From NCBI GenBank assembly GCA_903857255.1, contig CAIODY010000025.1, positions 1 through 44,619 on the forward strand: a DNA stretch of 44,619 bases, given 5' to 3'. This document shows positions 33,886-41,893 of the stretch, piece after piece. How positions within the stretch are numbered: the first letter of the stretch is position 1; each line of letters opens with the position of its first letter. The notes beneath the pieces are model-generated. The model saw only the letters and a list, made by a program, of their open reading frames with translations. It was not told where the DNA came from and made no database searches. The position numbers and the translations under genes are program-made. The DNA comes from an uncultured bacterium. Its GTDB lineage: Bacteria; Bacteroidota; Bacteroidia; Chitinophagales; CAIODY01.

Positions 33886-34383
33886 TTAATTTTCAAAAAG
33901 CATTAGCTCTTCGTTTTCAAAAAAAATATTTCTTTGAAAATGTAAACCAATTTTTTGTAACAATTGAATGGAGCGAATATTATCAGCAGTGGTGATGGCG
34001 CAAATTTTATCTAAAAGCAAATTCATTTTAGCATAATTTAAAGTTGCCGAAGCTGCTTCCAACCCATATCCAAAGCCTTCGTGTGGCGGCAGAAATGCAA
34101 AACCAATATCAGGTAATGCTAAATTTTCTCTTTTAATTAATCCACACATACCAATTGGAATTTGATTAGATTTTAATTCAACCAAATAAAATCCGTAACC
34201 AAATTCATGGTAAGCGGCTCTTAATTTTTCGATGTATTGTTCGGCAGCTTGTTGCTGATAAATTTCTCTATCACCAATGAAACGCAGCCATGATGGGCTA
34301 TTCAGCAATTCTATCACAAATTGATAATCTGCCATTTCAAATTCTCGAATAATTAATCTTTTGGTTTCAAAAATCACTTTCAT
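33886..34383 (-). CDS. GNAT-family N-acetyltransferase, RimJ/RimL type
   Basis: The 165-residue protein has the beginning T-K-R-L-I-I-R-E-F (beta1), Y-G-F-Y-L-V-E-L and I-P-I-G-M-C-G-L-I-K-R (beta4 region), then G-F-A-F-L-P-P-H-E-G-F-G-Y-G-L-E-A for acetyl-CoA binding, and N-I-R-S-I-Q-L-L-Q-K-I-G-L-H-F near the end. The R-L-x-I-R-E start and N-x-x-S-x-x-L-L-x-K-x-G motif are those of the RimJ/RimL group, which acetylate protein N-termini or small molecules. The substrate is unknown. It stands alone, convergent with the phnA-like gene; 148 bases without clear signals separate it from the TonB receptor gene. Confidence 0.92.
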   Translation of the reverse strand: MKVIFETKRLIIREFEMADYQFVIELLNSPSWLRFIGDREIYQQQAAEQYIEKLRAAYHEFGYGFYLVELKSNQIPIGMCGLIKRENLALPDIGFAFLPPHEGFGYGLEAASATLNYAKMNLLLDKICAITTADNIRSIQLLQKIGLHFQRNIFFENEELMLFEN

Positions 34384-34531
34384 TTCTATTTCAATTACTG
34401 CAATAAAATTTCGCCGAACTAAAATAATAGCTTTCTGTTAAATCCGCTAATTTTCATTTAGGCTGAATCGAGTTGCCGAAAAACAAATTTTCAGAATGGC
34501 TCGAAATGAGTAATTGCATAAAAGCAATGAT

Positions 34532-36898
34532 TTAAAATTTGAAATTCCAAGTAACTGATGGCAATGGAAATGGGAAAATTGACATCTCTTTTGCAGCCAC
34601 AGAAGCTGTTCCATTCGTTACGCTGCCATTCGTATCTAAATAAACAAAGTAAGGATTAAAGCGGCTGTACACATTATAAATAGCAAAAGTCCAACTGGTT
34701 TCAAATCGTTGTTTATCTTTTTTCTTGGGTGTATAAGTGGCAGAAATATCACCACGATGATAAGCTGGTAAGCGGTAGCCATTTACTGTTGTAAAATGCT
34801 CATACAATGTTCCGCTGATTTGGTACAAGGCATCTGGCACTGTAATAGGATTGCCCGAAGCATACACCCACACGGCACTAAATTTCCATCGTTGATTGAA
34901 TTCATAACTGGCTACGAAACTCACATCATGCCGCCTATCGTATTTGGCTGGATACCAATTGTCATTATTTAATTGAGCAAATTTTCGGTTAGTGAATGCT
35001 AAAGTGTAGCCAATCCAACCCGTTAGTTTTCCTTCTTTTTTGTTGATGAAAATTTCAGCCCCATGCGATTCACCTTTACCAAAAATAAAATCCTTCTCAA
35101 CATTGCTTTCGCCACTTGGTACATAAAATTCGTGATATTCAATCTGGTTTTGCATGGCTTTGTAATAGAACTCCACCGATGTTTCAAACATATTGTGTTT
35201 GAAATTCCTAAAATAGCCAAGCGCATACTGGTCGCTAATTTGCGGCTTCACCGAAACCGTACTCGGCACCCAAATATCAGTGGGCAAAGTTGTTCCATTG
35301 CTACTTACTAAGTGTACATATTGATTGTTGTGTGAGTAAGCTGCTTTGATGGAAGAAACATCATTCAACTCGTAACGCAACGTTATTCGAGGCTCGAAGC
35401 CGCCTAAGCCTGCATAAGTTTTTACAATCTTGCCTTTGTTGTAATGAACTGTATCTGTTGGATGAAAATTACTGTCAGTTTTTACATAATCGTAAGGACC
35501 AATTTGCTGATAAGCCGAATAGCGCAAACCTACATTGGCTTTCAGTTTGGAAGATATTGTCCAATCATCTAACAAATACAAAGCACCTTCTTGCGCATGA
35601 CGTTTGTTTTCTTCGCTTGGTTGAATATCAACACCAGTTGTTTGAATGGTTACAGCATTGGGGTCGAAAATATGATAGATATAATTATAGCCAAATTTTA
35701 GTTGATGCTTGTTATTTAAAAAATAATCAAAATCAGATTTTGCATTCCAATCTTTTATGCTGCTTAATAATCCTAAATTGAAATTGTTTTGATTCAACCC
35801 AATGCTAATTTGATAAGCATTATAAATGATTGAAGTGTTGCAAAATAATTTATCATTAAATTCATGATTCCAACGCAAAGTGCCTGTATTATTGCCCCAC
35901 GGCATGGTGATGCCTAAAGTGCCTGAACTATTTTTAAATGCAAAAACATCTCTGCCAAAATAACCACTCAAATACACTCGGTCTTTTTTTCCTAAAATGT
36001 AATTAGCTTTTAAATTCAAATCGTAGAAATAATAGTTCGTGCCTTTTAATTGATTGGGCGCAATTAATTTCAATAAATCATAAAAATAAGTTCGGCGAGC
36101 CGATACAATAAATGAGCCTTTGTTTTTTCTGATGGGTCCTTCTAAAGTAAAACGCGATGCTACCCAACCAATGCCACCACTGCCGTGTAACTCTTTGTTG
36201 TTGCCTTCTTTCATCGTTACATCTACTACTGACGATAATCTGCCACCATAATTGGCTGGCATTCCGCCTTTAATCAAAGTGGTGTTTTTTATAGCATCAG
36301 CATTGAATACTGAAAAAAAACCAAACAAGTGCCCTGTGTTATAAACTGTTGCATCATCTAACAACACTAAATTTTGGTCAGGTCCACCACCACGAACATA
36401 AAAACCACTTTGCCCCTCTCCTACCGACTGCACACCAGGCAATAGTTGTAAGGCTTTCATCACATCTACTTCACCAAATAAAGCTGGAATAGATTTTATC
36501 TGTTCCGTGCTTAATTCAATTTGCCCCATTTGTGTATTTTTTACCGATTCATCTTTGCGTTTATCAGTAATGACAATAGTTTTGCTCATTACACTATTTT
36601 TTTTCAAATCAACATTGATGGATAAATTTTGATTGAGTTCTATTTTTCTTTCAATAGTTTGATAACCTAAATAAGAATAAAGCAGGGAGTAATTTCCTTT
36701 CGGAAGCGTAACGGAATAAAAACCATAATTGTTGGTATAAGCGCCTATGTTGGGCATTTCAGCTACACGAACCACAGCACTGATAAAGGTTTCGCCATTG
36801 GCTGTATCTTTTATATAACCACTTATGGTGAAATTTTGAGCAAATAAATCGGTACTAAAAAAACCAATAAATAATGAGAGTAAAAAATATTTTTTCAT
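34532..36898 (-). CDS. TonB-dependent outer-membrane receptor with N-terminal CarboxypepD_reg-like domain
   Basis: TonB receptors import large substrates across the outer membrane. The 788-residue protein has a signal peptide (1-20, ending L-F-A-Q), a carboxypeptidase-regulatory-like domain (about 23-105, S-G-Y-I-K-D-T-A-N-G-E-T-F), a plug (about 130-235, with L-L-P-G-V-Q-S-V-G-E-G, F-Y-V-R-G-G-G-P-D-Q-N and G-G-R-L-S-S-V-V-D-V) and a 22-strand-type barrel ending in Phe. No SusD partner gene is adjacent, and length and order fit the non-Sus receptor class, perhaps for metal chelates or peptides. A box TAGTTTTG on the minus strand at 36924-36931 lies upstream, with an inverted repeat (GGAAACT/AGTTTCC, 36933-36960) over its upstream side. 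Confidence 0.94.
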   Translation of the reverse strand: MKKYFLLSLFIGFFSTDLFAQNFTISGYIKDTANGETFISAVVRVAEMPNIGAYTNNYGFYSVTLPKGNYSLLYSYLGYQTIERKIELNQNLSINVDLKKNSVMSKTIVITDKRKDESVKNTQMGQIELSTEQIKSIPALFGEVDVMKALQLLPGVQSVGEGQSGFYVRGGGPDQNLVLLDDATVYNTGHLFGFFSVFNADAIKNTTLIKGGMPANYGGRLSSVVDVTMKEGNNKELHGSGGIGWVASRFTLEGPIRKNKGSFIVSARRTYFYDLLKLIAPNQLKGTNYYFYDLNLKANYILGKKDRVYLSGYFGRDVFAFKNSSGTLGITMPWGNNTGTLRWNHEFNDKLFCNTSIIYNAYQISIGLNQNNFNLGLLSSIKDWNAKSDFDYFLNNKHQLKFGYNYIYHIFDPNAVTIQTTGVDIQPSEENKRHAQEGALYLLDDWTISSKLKANVGLRYSAYQQIGPYDYVKTDSNFHPTDTVHYNKGKIVKTYAGLGGFEPRITLRYELNDVSSIKAAYSHNNQYVHLVSSNGTTLPTDIWVPSTVSVKPQISDQYALGYFRNFKHNMFETSVEFYYKAMQNQIEYHEFYVPSGESNVEKDFIFGKGESHGAEIFINKKEGKLTGWIGYTLAFTNRKFAQLNNDNWYPAKYDRRHDVSFVASYEFNQRWKFSAVWVYASGNPITVPDALYQISGTLYEHFTTVNGYRLPAYHRGDISATYTPKKKDKQRFETSWTFAIYNVYSRFNPYFVYLDTNGSVTNGTASVAAKEMSIFPFPLPSVTWNFKF

Positions 36899-36923
36899 GA
36901 AATAAATGTAGATGAACTAAACG

Positions 36924-36960
36924 CAAAACTATGGAAACTATTTTCTTTTCAAAAGTTTCC
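36924..36960 (-). promoter_or_regulatory. -7 box TAGTTTTG with upstream inverted repeat, TonB receptor
   Basis: TAGTTTTG (minus strand, 36924-36931) matches TAnnTTTG. Just upstream, GGAAACT at 36933-36939 and AGTTTCC at 36954-36960 form a 7-bp inverted repeat with a 14-base centre, over the -33 region. This is a reasonable place for a repressor or activator. Confidence 0.45.
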
Positions 36961-37025
36961 GAGCCGTTTCATCAACAACAAATACTTCATTTAAAATGTT
37001 TTAAGCAGAAAAGTGGAAGGAAAAA

Positions 37026-37160
37026 TTAACTTGAAATAAAAAACATGATTAAAACAAATATAGCGGCAATTAAAAGAACCAACAGCGATAAAACAGGGTA
37101 TTTTACAATAAGTGATTTGTCTTCATATTCTTCTTCAACAGGTTTGTTTTTGTTCGGCAT
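37026..37160 (-). CDS. 44-residue single-span membrane protein
   Basis: On the minus strand an ATG at 37160 opens a frame of 44 codons: M-P-N-K-N-K-P-V-E-E-E-Y-E-D-K-S, then a basic and hydrophobic stretch (about 20-42, Y-P-V-L-S-L-L-V-L-L-I-A-A-I-F-V-L-I) ending F-F-I-S-S. An acidic soluble head plus one membrane span is a coherent small-protein plan. A box TATTTTTG on the minus strand (37222-37229) lies upstream. The gene is in the 512-base gap between the TonB receptor and mrp and is easily missed by length cut-offs. The function is unknown. Confidence 0.65.
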   Translation of the reverse strand: MPNKNKPVEEEYEDKSLIVKYPVLSLLVLLIAAIFVLIMFFISS

Positions 37161-37221
37161 AAAAAATAGTTTTTAGTTATAATGGTATTGTATGCAGAAA
37201 AGGCATCAACCAATTCGAATG

Positions 37222-37229
37222 CAAAAATA
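37222..37229 (-). promoter_or_regulatory. -7 box TATTTTTG of the 44-residue membrane protein gene
   Basis: Exact TAnnTTTG match on the minus strand, 61 bases from the start codon at 37160. Confidence 0.4.
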
Positions 37230-37381
37230 AATAGCAGAAATAAATATGCAAATATTTTTGTAAAATTATTTTCATGAACAATTGTTAAAAAAACAGTAAT
37301 GAACTAAAAACTTTCAGTAATGTTAATTGCAACAACTTTTTATTTTTAACAATTCACAACAAGTATTTATGCTCAAATAAA

Positions 37382-37389
37382 TACCTTTG
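37382..37389 (+). promoter_or_regulatory. -7 box TACCTTTG of mrp
   Basis: Exact consensus, 21 bases before the mrp ATG. Confidence 0.6.
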
Positions 37390-37410
37390 AAAAAAAAATA
37401 GATTTAGCAA

Positions 37411-38514
37411 ATGAATTTCACAAAAGAACAAATACTCGAAGCATTAAGCCATGTTGATGACCCAGATTTACACAAAGATTTGGTAACGCTTGGCATGATT
37501 AAAAATTTGGAAATTGATGGCAATAAAATTGCTTTCACTGTCGAACTCACAACGCCTGCTTGTCCAATGAAAGAAGCCATCAAAGGGGCTTGTTTGAACG
37601 CTATCAAGCTGATGGTGAGCAAAGAAGCAGAAGTAAATATTACGATGAGCAGCAGCGTAACTTCAAAAAGAAAAGATGGTGAAAGTGTTTTGCCAGGGGT
37701 GAAAAATATTATTGTAGTAGTGAGTGGAAAAGGTGGTGTTGGAAAATCAACAGTAGCTACCAACTTGGCTTTGGGTTTATCAAAAATGAATGCAAAAGTT
37801 GGTTTGTTAGATGCTGATATTTATGGTCCTTCGATGCCGTTGATGTTGGGTTTGCAAGGTCAACGTCCACCAATGGTAAGCGTTGCAGGCAAACACATGA
37901 TTGCACCAATTGAAAAATTTGGTATCAAAAGTATGTCGATTGGTTTTTTGGTAGATGAAACACAAGCCGTAGTTTGGAGAGGTCCAATGGTGAGCAGTGC
38001 GTTGCGCCAATTCATAACAGATGTGTATTGGGGTGATTTAGATTACTTGATAATTGATATGCCGCCGGGCACTGGTGATGTGCATTTAACCTTGGTGCAA
38101 ACTGTGCCAGTTACAGGTGCGGTGGTGGTTACAACACCACAAGACATTGCTTTAGCAGATGCAAAAAAAGCGGTGAGCATGTTTAGCAGCGGACAAATCA
38201 ATGTGCCTGTGTTGGGTGTGGTGGAAAACATGGCTTATTTCACACCTAAAGAATTGCCCGACAATAAATATTTTATCTTCGGAAAAGATGGCGGACAAAA
38301 ATTGGCGGATGAATTTAATATTCAGTTATTGGGTCAAATCCCTTTGGTACAAGGCATTTGCGAAGGTGGTGATAATGGATTGCCTGCGGTAATTAATGAT
38401 GCAGAAAAAATTACGCAGCAAGCTTTTGTTGATTTAGCACAAACTGTGGCGCAACAAATTGCTATCAGAAATTCGCAATTTGCACCAACAAAAGTGGTGG
38501 AAATTGTGAAGTAG
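37411..38514 (+). CDS. mrp: Mrp/NBP35-family iron-sulfur cluster carrier ATPase
   Basis: Mrp (ApbC) is a P-loop ATPase that holds and delivers Fe-S clusters. The 367-residue protein has an N-terminal DUF59/MIP18 domain (about 1-85, with D-D-P-D-L-H-K-D-L-V-T-L-G-M and T-P-A-C-P-M), then the deviant Walker A G-K-G-G-V-G-K-S at 106-113, D-A-D-I-Y-G-P-S-M-P near 133, and D-M-P-P-G-T-G-D near 213. The C-x-x-C that binds the bridging cluster in many Mrp proteins is not seen: the region reads M-A-Y-F-T-P-K-E-L-P-D-N-K-Y-F-I-F-G. Cluster binding may differ here. Confidence 0.95.
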   Translation: MNFTKEQILEALSHVDDPDLHKDLVTLGMIKNLEIDGNKIAFTVELTTPACPMKEAIKGACLNAIKLMVSKEAEVNITMSSSVTSKRKDGESVLPGVKNIIVVVSGKGGVGKSTVATNLALGLSKMNAKVGLLDADIYGPSMPLMLGLQGQRPPMVSVAGKHMIAPIEKFGIKSMSIGFLVDETQAVVWRGPMVSSALRQFITDVYWGDLDYLIIDMPPGTGDVHLTLVQTVPVTGAVVVTTPQDIALADAKKAVSMFSSGQINVPVLGVVENMAYFTPKELPDNKYFIFGKDGGQKLADEFNIQLLGQIPLVQGICEGGDNGLPAVINDAEKITQQAFVDLAQTVAQQIAIRNSQFAPTKVVEIVK

Positions 38515-38596
38515 TTTTTGTGGATTTTTTTTAGTTGAATCAAAACATTGCAACCATTTTGCTGATTTATTCGACTATTATAGAAACAAACTTTTT

Positions 38597-39349
38597 ATGC
38601 AACCGGTTATCATTCATCCATGTTCTGAAAAAATTAGTGGCTCTGTAAACTTCAATGGTGATAGCTTTTGTGCCACTTGCAACAAAAAGATTTACAACTT
38701 TTCACAGCTTAATCCCGAACAATTATTGCAGATAATTTCCAACTCATCATCAACAGTTTGTGGTAAAGTAGATGCTTCGCAAGTGATGATAAGTGATGCA
38801 GTGGATGTTTCTAACTTTAAAAGACACATCACTTGGAAATCAATAGTAGCAACGCTTGCAGCCGCTATCATTAGCACAACAACATTTGCACAAAAAGGAA
38901 AAATATTGGCCAATGAAAATCCGAATTATAAAATCACCACAACAACAACCAGCGAAAAAGATTCTTTCATTACCATTTCGGGAATTGTGTTAGATTCGGC
39001 AACCAGCAAGCCTTTAGATTATGTTGCAGTAGTTTTAAAAAATAAAAATGAAGCGATAATTAATTCGGTTTACACATTTGAAGACGGAGGTTTCAATTTC
39101 AAAATCCCCAAAAAATTAGTGGGTGAAATTTCATTTTTAGAAATCAAAAATGTTGGTCGCAAATCAGTTACAGTAAACGATTTGTTTGGAAATGGCATTG
39201 CTAATTTATCGATTGAAATAAAATCACCAAAAAAACATAATAGACTTCAAGGAGTAATTGGAATAGTTCGACCTCCAATGATTGATATGAGCGAACCTTC
39301 AACCAGCCACAAACTTCATTCAGCTGAAATCAAAAACATGCCACGATAG
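38597..39349 (+). CDS. membrane protein with N-terminal Cys motif and CarboxypepD_reg-like domain
   Basis: The 250-residue protein starts with a small cysteine-containing segment (H-P-C-S-E, then S-F-C-A-T-C-N-K-K-I-Y-N-F-S-Q-L, residues about 7-37), a type seen at the N-termini of Chitinophagales regulatory-like membrane proteins, where F-C-x-x-C is followed by Y/V-D-F-S. A membrane span follows at about 80-98 (I-V-A-T-L-A-A-A-I-I-S-T-T-T-F-A). The exported part holds a carboxypeptidase-regulatory-like beta-sandwich (I-S-G-I-V-L-D-S-A-T-S-K-P-L-D-Y-V-A-V). The tail is Pro/Ser-rich and has no known motif. The function is unknown; it may be a sensor or anchor. It lies downstream of mrp. Confidence 0.7.
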   Translation: MQPVIIHPCSEKISGSVNFNGDSFCATCNKKIYNFSQLNPEQLLQIISNSSSTVCGKVDASQVMISDAVDVSNFKRHITWKSIVATLAAAIISTTTFAQKGKILANENPNYKITTTTTSEKDSFITISGIVLDSATSKPLDYVAVVLKNKNEAIINSVYTFEDGGFNFKIPKKLVGEISFLEIKNVGRKSVTVNDLFGNGIANLSIEIKSPKKHNRLQGVIGIVRPPMIDMSEPSTSHKLHSAEIKNMPR

Positions 39350-39392
39350 TTTTTCGAAAATCATTTCCTTCCATTCGCAAGCATAAATTCAA

Positions 39393-39400
39393 TAGCTTTG
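39393..39400 (+). promoter_or_regulatory. -7 box TAGCTTTG of the TPR lipoprotein gene
   Basis: Exact TAnnTTTG match. It overlaps the TTG at 39398 where the longest frame begins, and so supports the ATG at 39425. Confidence 0.55.
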
Positions 39401-39424
39401 CAGCGTTTTTATCAGAAAAATTTT

Positions 39425-40453
39425 ATGCAAAAAAGATTCAGTAAAGTAGTTGTATTGTTAGCTATTATTTTAGCGGCTTGCTCATCGTGTCAGCAAAAAC
39501 AAACGGATTACATTCGTCAATCGTTGTTAGATTCATTAACCAAAATGAATCCTGCGATTGGCAATATTTCTAAGCAGATTAAAAGCAATGGAAAAAATCC
39601 TGACCTGTATTTTTCAAGAGGTTCTATCTTTTTGCAAATGCATCAACTCACTTTAGCGGCTGCTGATTTACACAAAGCGATTGAGTTAGATTCAACCAAA
39701 GTGGCTTACTATCTTACGTTTGCCGATGTTAATATCGAAGCCAATTATGTACCATTAGCCATGCAATATTTGCGAAAAGCAAAAAAAATTGCACCAACTG
39801 ATAGAGAGTTGAGTTTGAAATTGGCGAAAACTTATTTGTATTTGAAAGAGTATGATGCGGTGATTGGTGAAACGAATCAGGTGTTAGGCGTTGATAATAA
39901 CAATGCAAAATGTTTTCTTTTGCAAGGTATAGTTTATAAAGAAAAAGGCGACACTATAAAAGCTTTGAGTTGCTTCAAACAAGCGGCTGATGCTGAACCC
40001 GACAATTATGATGTGTATATGCAATTAGGTTTGTTGAATAGTTTCAGAAATAAAAAATTAGCTGAAAAATATTTGTTGAATGCAGTAAGAATTGATAGCC
40101 AGCGATACGAAGGCAATTATGCTTTGGCGATGTATTATCAAAACAATAAGGATTTTAAAAAAGCCATCAAGCAATACAAAAAAATGATTGTGCTAAATCC
40201 TCAAGAGGCACAAACATTTTACAACTTAGGTTGTGTTTACTTTCACTTGGACTCATTAGAAAAAGCCTTTTCAAATTTTAATATTGCAGTGGCTGATGCA
40301 CCCACCAATGCTGATGCCCATTTCATGAGAGGTTTATGTTGGGAATTGAGAAAAAATAAAACTGAAGCAGCAAAAGATTTTCAGAACGCATTGAATTTGC
40401 GAAGCAATTTTGAAGATGCAACCAACGCATTGAAACGAGTAACTGAAAAATAA
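39425..40453 (+). CDS. TPR-repeat lipoprotein
   Basis: The 342-residue protein starts with a lipoprotein signal, M-Q-K-R-F-S-K-V-V-V-L-L-A-I-I-L-A-A-C-S-S-C (lipid Cys at 19 by I-L-A-A-C). The rest is built of about eight tetratricopeptide repeats (examples G-K-N-P-D-L-Y-F-S-R-G-S-I-F-L-Q-M-H, A-K-C-F-L-L-Q-G-I-V-Y-K-E-K-G-D, Q-T-F-Y-N-L-G-C-V-Y-F-H). It is likely a membrane-anchored scaffold facing the periplasm. The frame could extend to a TTG at 39398, but that overlaps the promoter box. It is followed after nine bases by the S4-domain gene. Confidence 0.9.
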   Translation: MQKRFSKVVVLLAIILAACSSCQQKQTDYIRQSLLDSLTKMNPAIGNISKQIKSNGKNPDLYFSRGSIFLQMHQLTLAAADLHKAIELDSTKVAYYLTFADVNIEANYVPLAMQYLRKAKKIAPTDRELSLKLAKTYLYLKEYDAVIGETNQVLGVDNNNAKCFLLQGIVYKEKGDTIKALSCFKQAADAEPDNYDVYMQLGLLNSFRNKKLAEKYLLNAVRIDSQRYEGNYALAMYYQNNKDFKKAIKQYKKMIVLNPQEAQTFYNLGCVYFHLDSLEKAFSNFNIAVADAPTNADAHFMRGLCWELRKNKTEAAKDFQNALNLRSNFEDATNALKRVTEK

Positions 40454-40462
40454 TTTTGCCTA

Positions 40463-40852
40463 ATGGAAGATGCAAAAGTGAGATTAGACAAGTATTTGTG
40501 GGCGATAAGAATTTTCAAAACTCGTTCGCAAGCGGCTGATGCCTGTGAAAAAGGAAAAGTAAAATTGAATGGCGATGCTTTGAAAGCCTCACGAATAGTG
40601 CGATTGAACGACCAATATGAAATAAAAACGGAAACTCGAAAATGGCTAATTGAAGTGACTGGAATTATTCAGCAACGTGTTGCTTATTCGGAAGCGATAA
40701 AAAATTATGCCGATTTAACACCTGAAGAAGATTTGGTTGCAGCGAAAATATCATCATCGGCATTTAGCTTCAACACTGGAAAAAGACAAAGTAAACAAGC
40801 TCGACCAACAAAAAAAGAAAGAAGAAATTTAGATGATTTTTTAGCCGAATAA
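40463..40852 (+). CDS. RNA-binding S4-domain protein, Hsp15-like
   Basis: Hsp15 binds stalled 50S subunits with attached nascent chains. The 129-residue protein begins V-R-L-D-K-Y-L-W-A-I-R-I-F-K-T-R-S-Q-A, the S4-domain start of the Hsp15 (HslR) group, then C-E-K-G-K-V-K-L-N-G and S-R-I-V-R-L-N-D. The C-terminus is basic (R-Q-S-K-Q-A-R-P-T-K-K-E-R-R) and ends D-D-F-L-A-E. It starts nine bases after the TPR lipoprotein gene and is probably co-transcribed. It may act in ribosome rescue. Confidence 0.9.
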   Translation: MEDAKVRLDKYLWAIRIFKTRSQAADACEKGKVKLNGDALKASRIVRLNDQYEIKTETRKWLIEVTGIIQQRVAYSEAIKNYADLTPEEDLVAAKISSSAFSFNTGKRQSKQARPTKKERRNLDDFLAE

Positions 40853-40902
40853 ACTTTATTTCCTAAAATTATTTCGAGAAATTAATTTTCTTTGAACCAA
40901 CA

Positions 40903-41892
40903 ATGAGTCATCACCATTCACATAAAATTTGCAGCAACTGCGGAACAGAAGTTAAACAAAACTTTTGTAGCAAGTGTGGTCAAAAATATCTTGACCACAA
41001 AGAAACATTGGGACATTTGTTTCTTCATTTTTTTGAAGATGTTACTCATTTTGATTCACGGTTTCATAAAAGTATTTCGCCTTTATTTTTCAAGCCAGGT
41101 TTTTTAACCAATGAATACAATGCTGGCAAACGTACGATGTACCTCAATCCGGTAAGGATGTACATTTTTGTGAGCTTGATTTATTTCTTAACTTTTTTGT
41201 TGCCGCAGCATCCGTTGTTTGGCGGCAGCGATGATGACACAGTTTCTTATTCCATCGAAAACGATGCATTAGTAAGAGTGACTCGAAAACAAAAAATGCA
41301 GATTGAAAATTCAGAAATGGATATGCATATTAATATAGCAGGATTAAACTTGAATGTTAAAACCGATTCTTCAAAAATTTATTCTAAACATCGCATTGAA
41401 GATTCAATAGCGAAAATTTATGCCGATGCTAATCTTTCATTTTTTAAAAAAATCTCAACAGCGCAAAGTTTTAAACTTTCACACATGGATAGAGATATTG
41501 TGAGGGAAGAAATAACACATGACTACACTAAGAACATTCCTAAAATGATGTTTTTTTTGCTGCCCATGTTTGCACTGTTACTCAAGTTGCTGTATTGGCG
41601 GCGCAAAGTATATTTTGTCGACCATGCCATTTTCAGCATTCATTTTCATTGCTTTGTTTTCTTGAATTTTTTATTGCAACACTTGATTGACTTTATTTAT
41701 CCGCCAGCTTTTTTTCTGAATATTTTTTTGTGGCTGGGTATTTTTGTTTATTTATTTATGTCGATGAAAAAAGTATATCATCAAAAATTTGGTAAAACTT
41801 TTATCAAATTTTTGATGCTCGTGTTTTCTTATTTTGTCTTTTTAATCATTGCATTTTTCATTAACGGAATCATCACTTTAATCCTTTTATAA
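40903..41892 (+). CDS. DUF3667-family membrane protein with N-terminal zinc ribbon
   Basis: The 329-residue protein has a zinc ribbon (C-S-N-C at 10-13 and C-S-K-C at 22-25, then G-Q-K-Y), a DUF3667 region (F-D-S-R-F-H-K-S-I-S-P-L-F-F-K-P-G-F-L-T-N-E-Y-N-A-G-K-R-T-M-Y-L-N-P-V-R in pieces), and several membrane spans: one near 85-100 and a C-terminal group at about 220-325. A soluble loop (about 105-205) lies between. The function of the family is unknown. A weak element, TTTCTTTG at 40887-40894, is nine bases before the start. The enoyl-CoA hydratase begins one base after its stop, so they are co-transcribed. Confidence 0.85.
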   Translation: MSHHHSHKICSNCGTEVKQNFCSKCGQKYLDHKETLGHLFLHFFEDVTHFDSRFHKSISPLFFKPGFLTNEYNAGKRTMYLNPVRMYIFVSLIYFLTFLLPQHPLFGGSDDDTVSYSIENDALVRVTRKQKMQIENSEMDMHINIAGLNLNVKTDSSKIYSKHRIEDSIAKIYADANLSFFKKISTAQSFKLSHMDRDIVREEITHDYTKNIPKMMFFLLPMFALLLKLLYWRRKVYFVDHAIFSIHFHCFVFLNFLLQHLIDFIYPPAFFLNIFLWLGIFVYLFMSMKKVYHQKFGKTFIKFLMLVFSYFVFLIIAFFINGIITLILL

Positions 41893-41893
41893 A

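Larger units (their letters stand above)
37161..37410. other. promoter region between the 44-residue gene and mrp
   Basis: This divergent region holds the minus-strand box at 37222-37229, a perfect 12-bp inverted repeat (AATTGTTAAAAA at 37280-37291 and TTTTTAACAATT at 37343-37354, 51 bases apart), two copies of CAGTAATG between them, and the mrp -7 box TACCTTTG at 37382-37389. No gene is seen. Confidence 0.5.
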
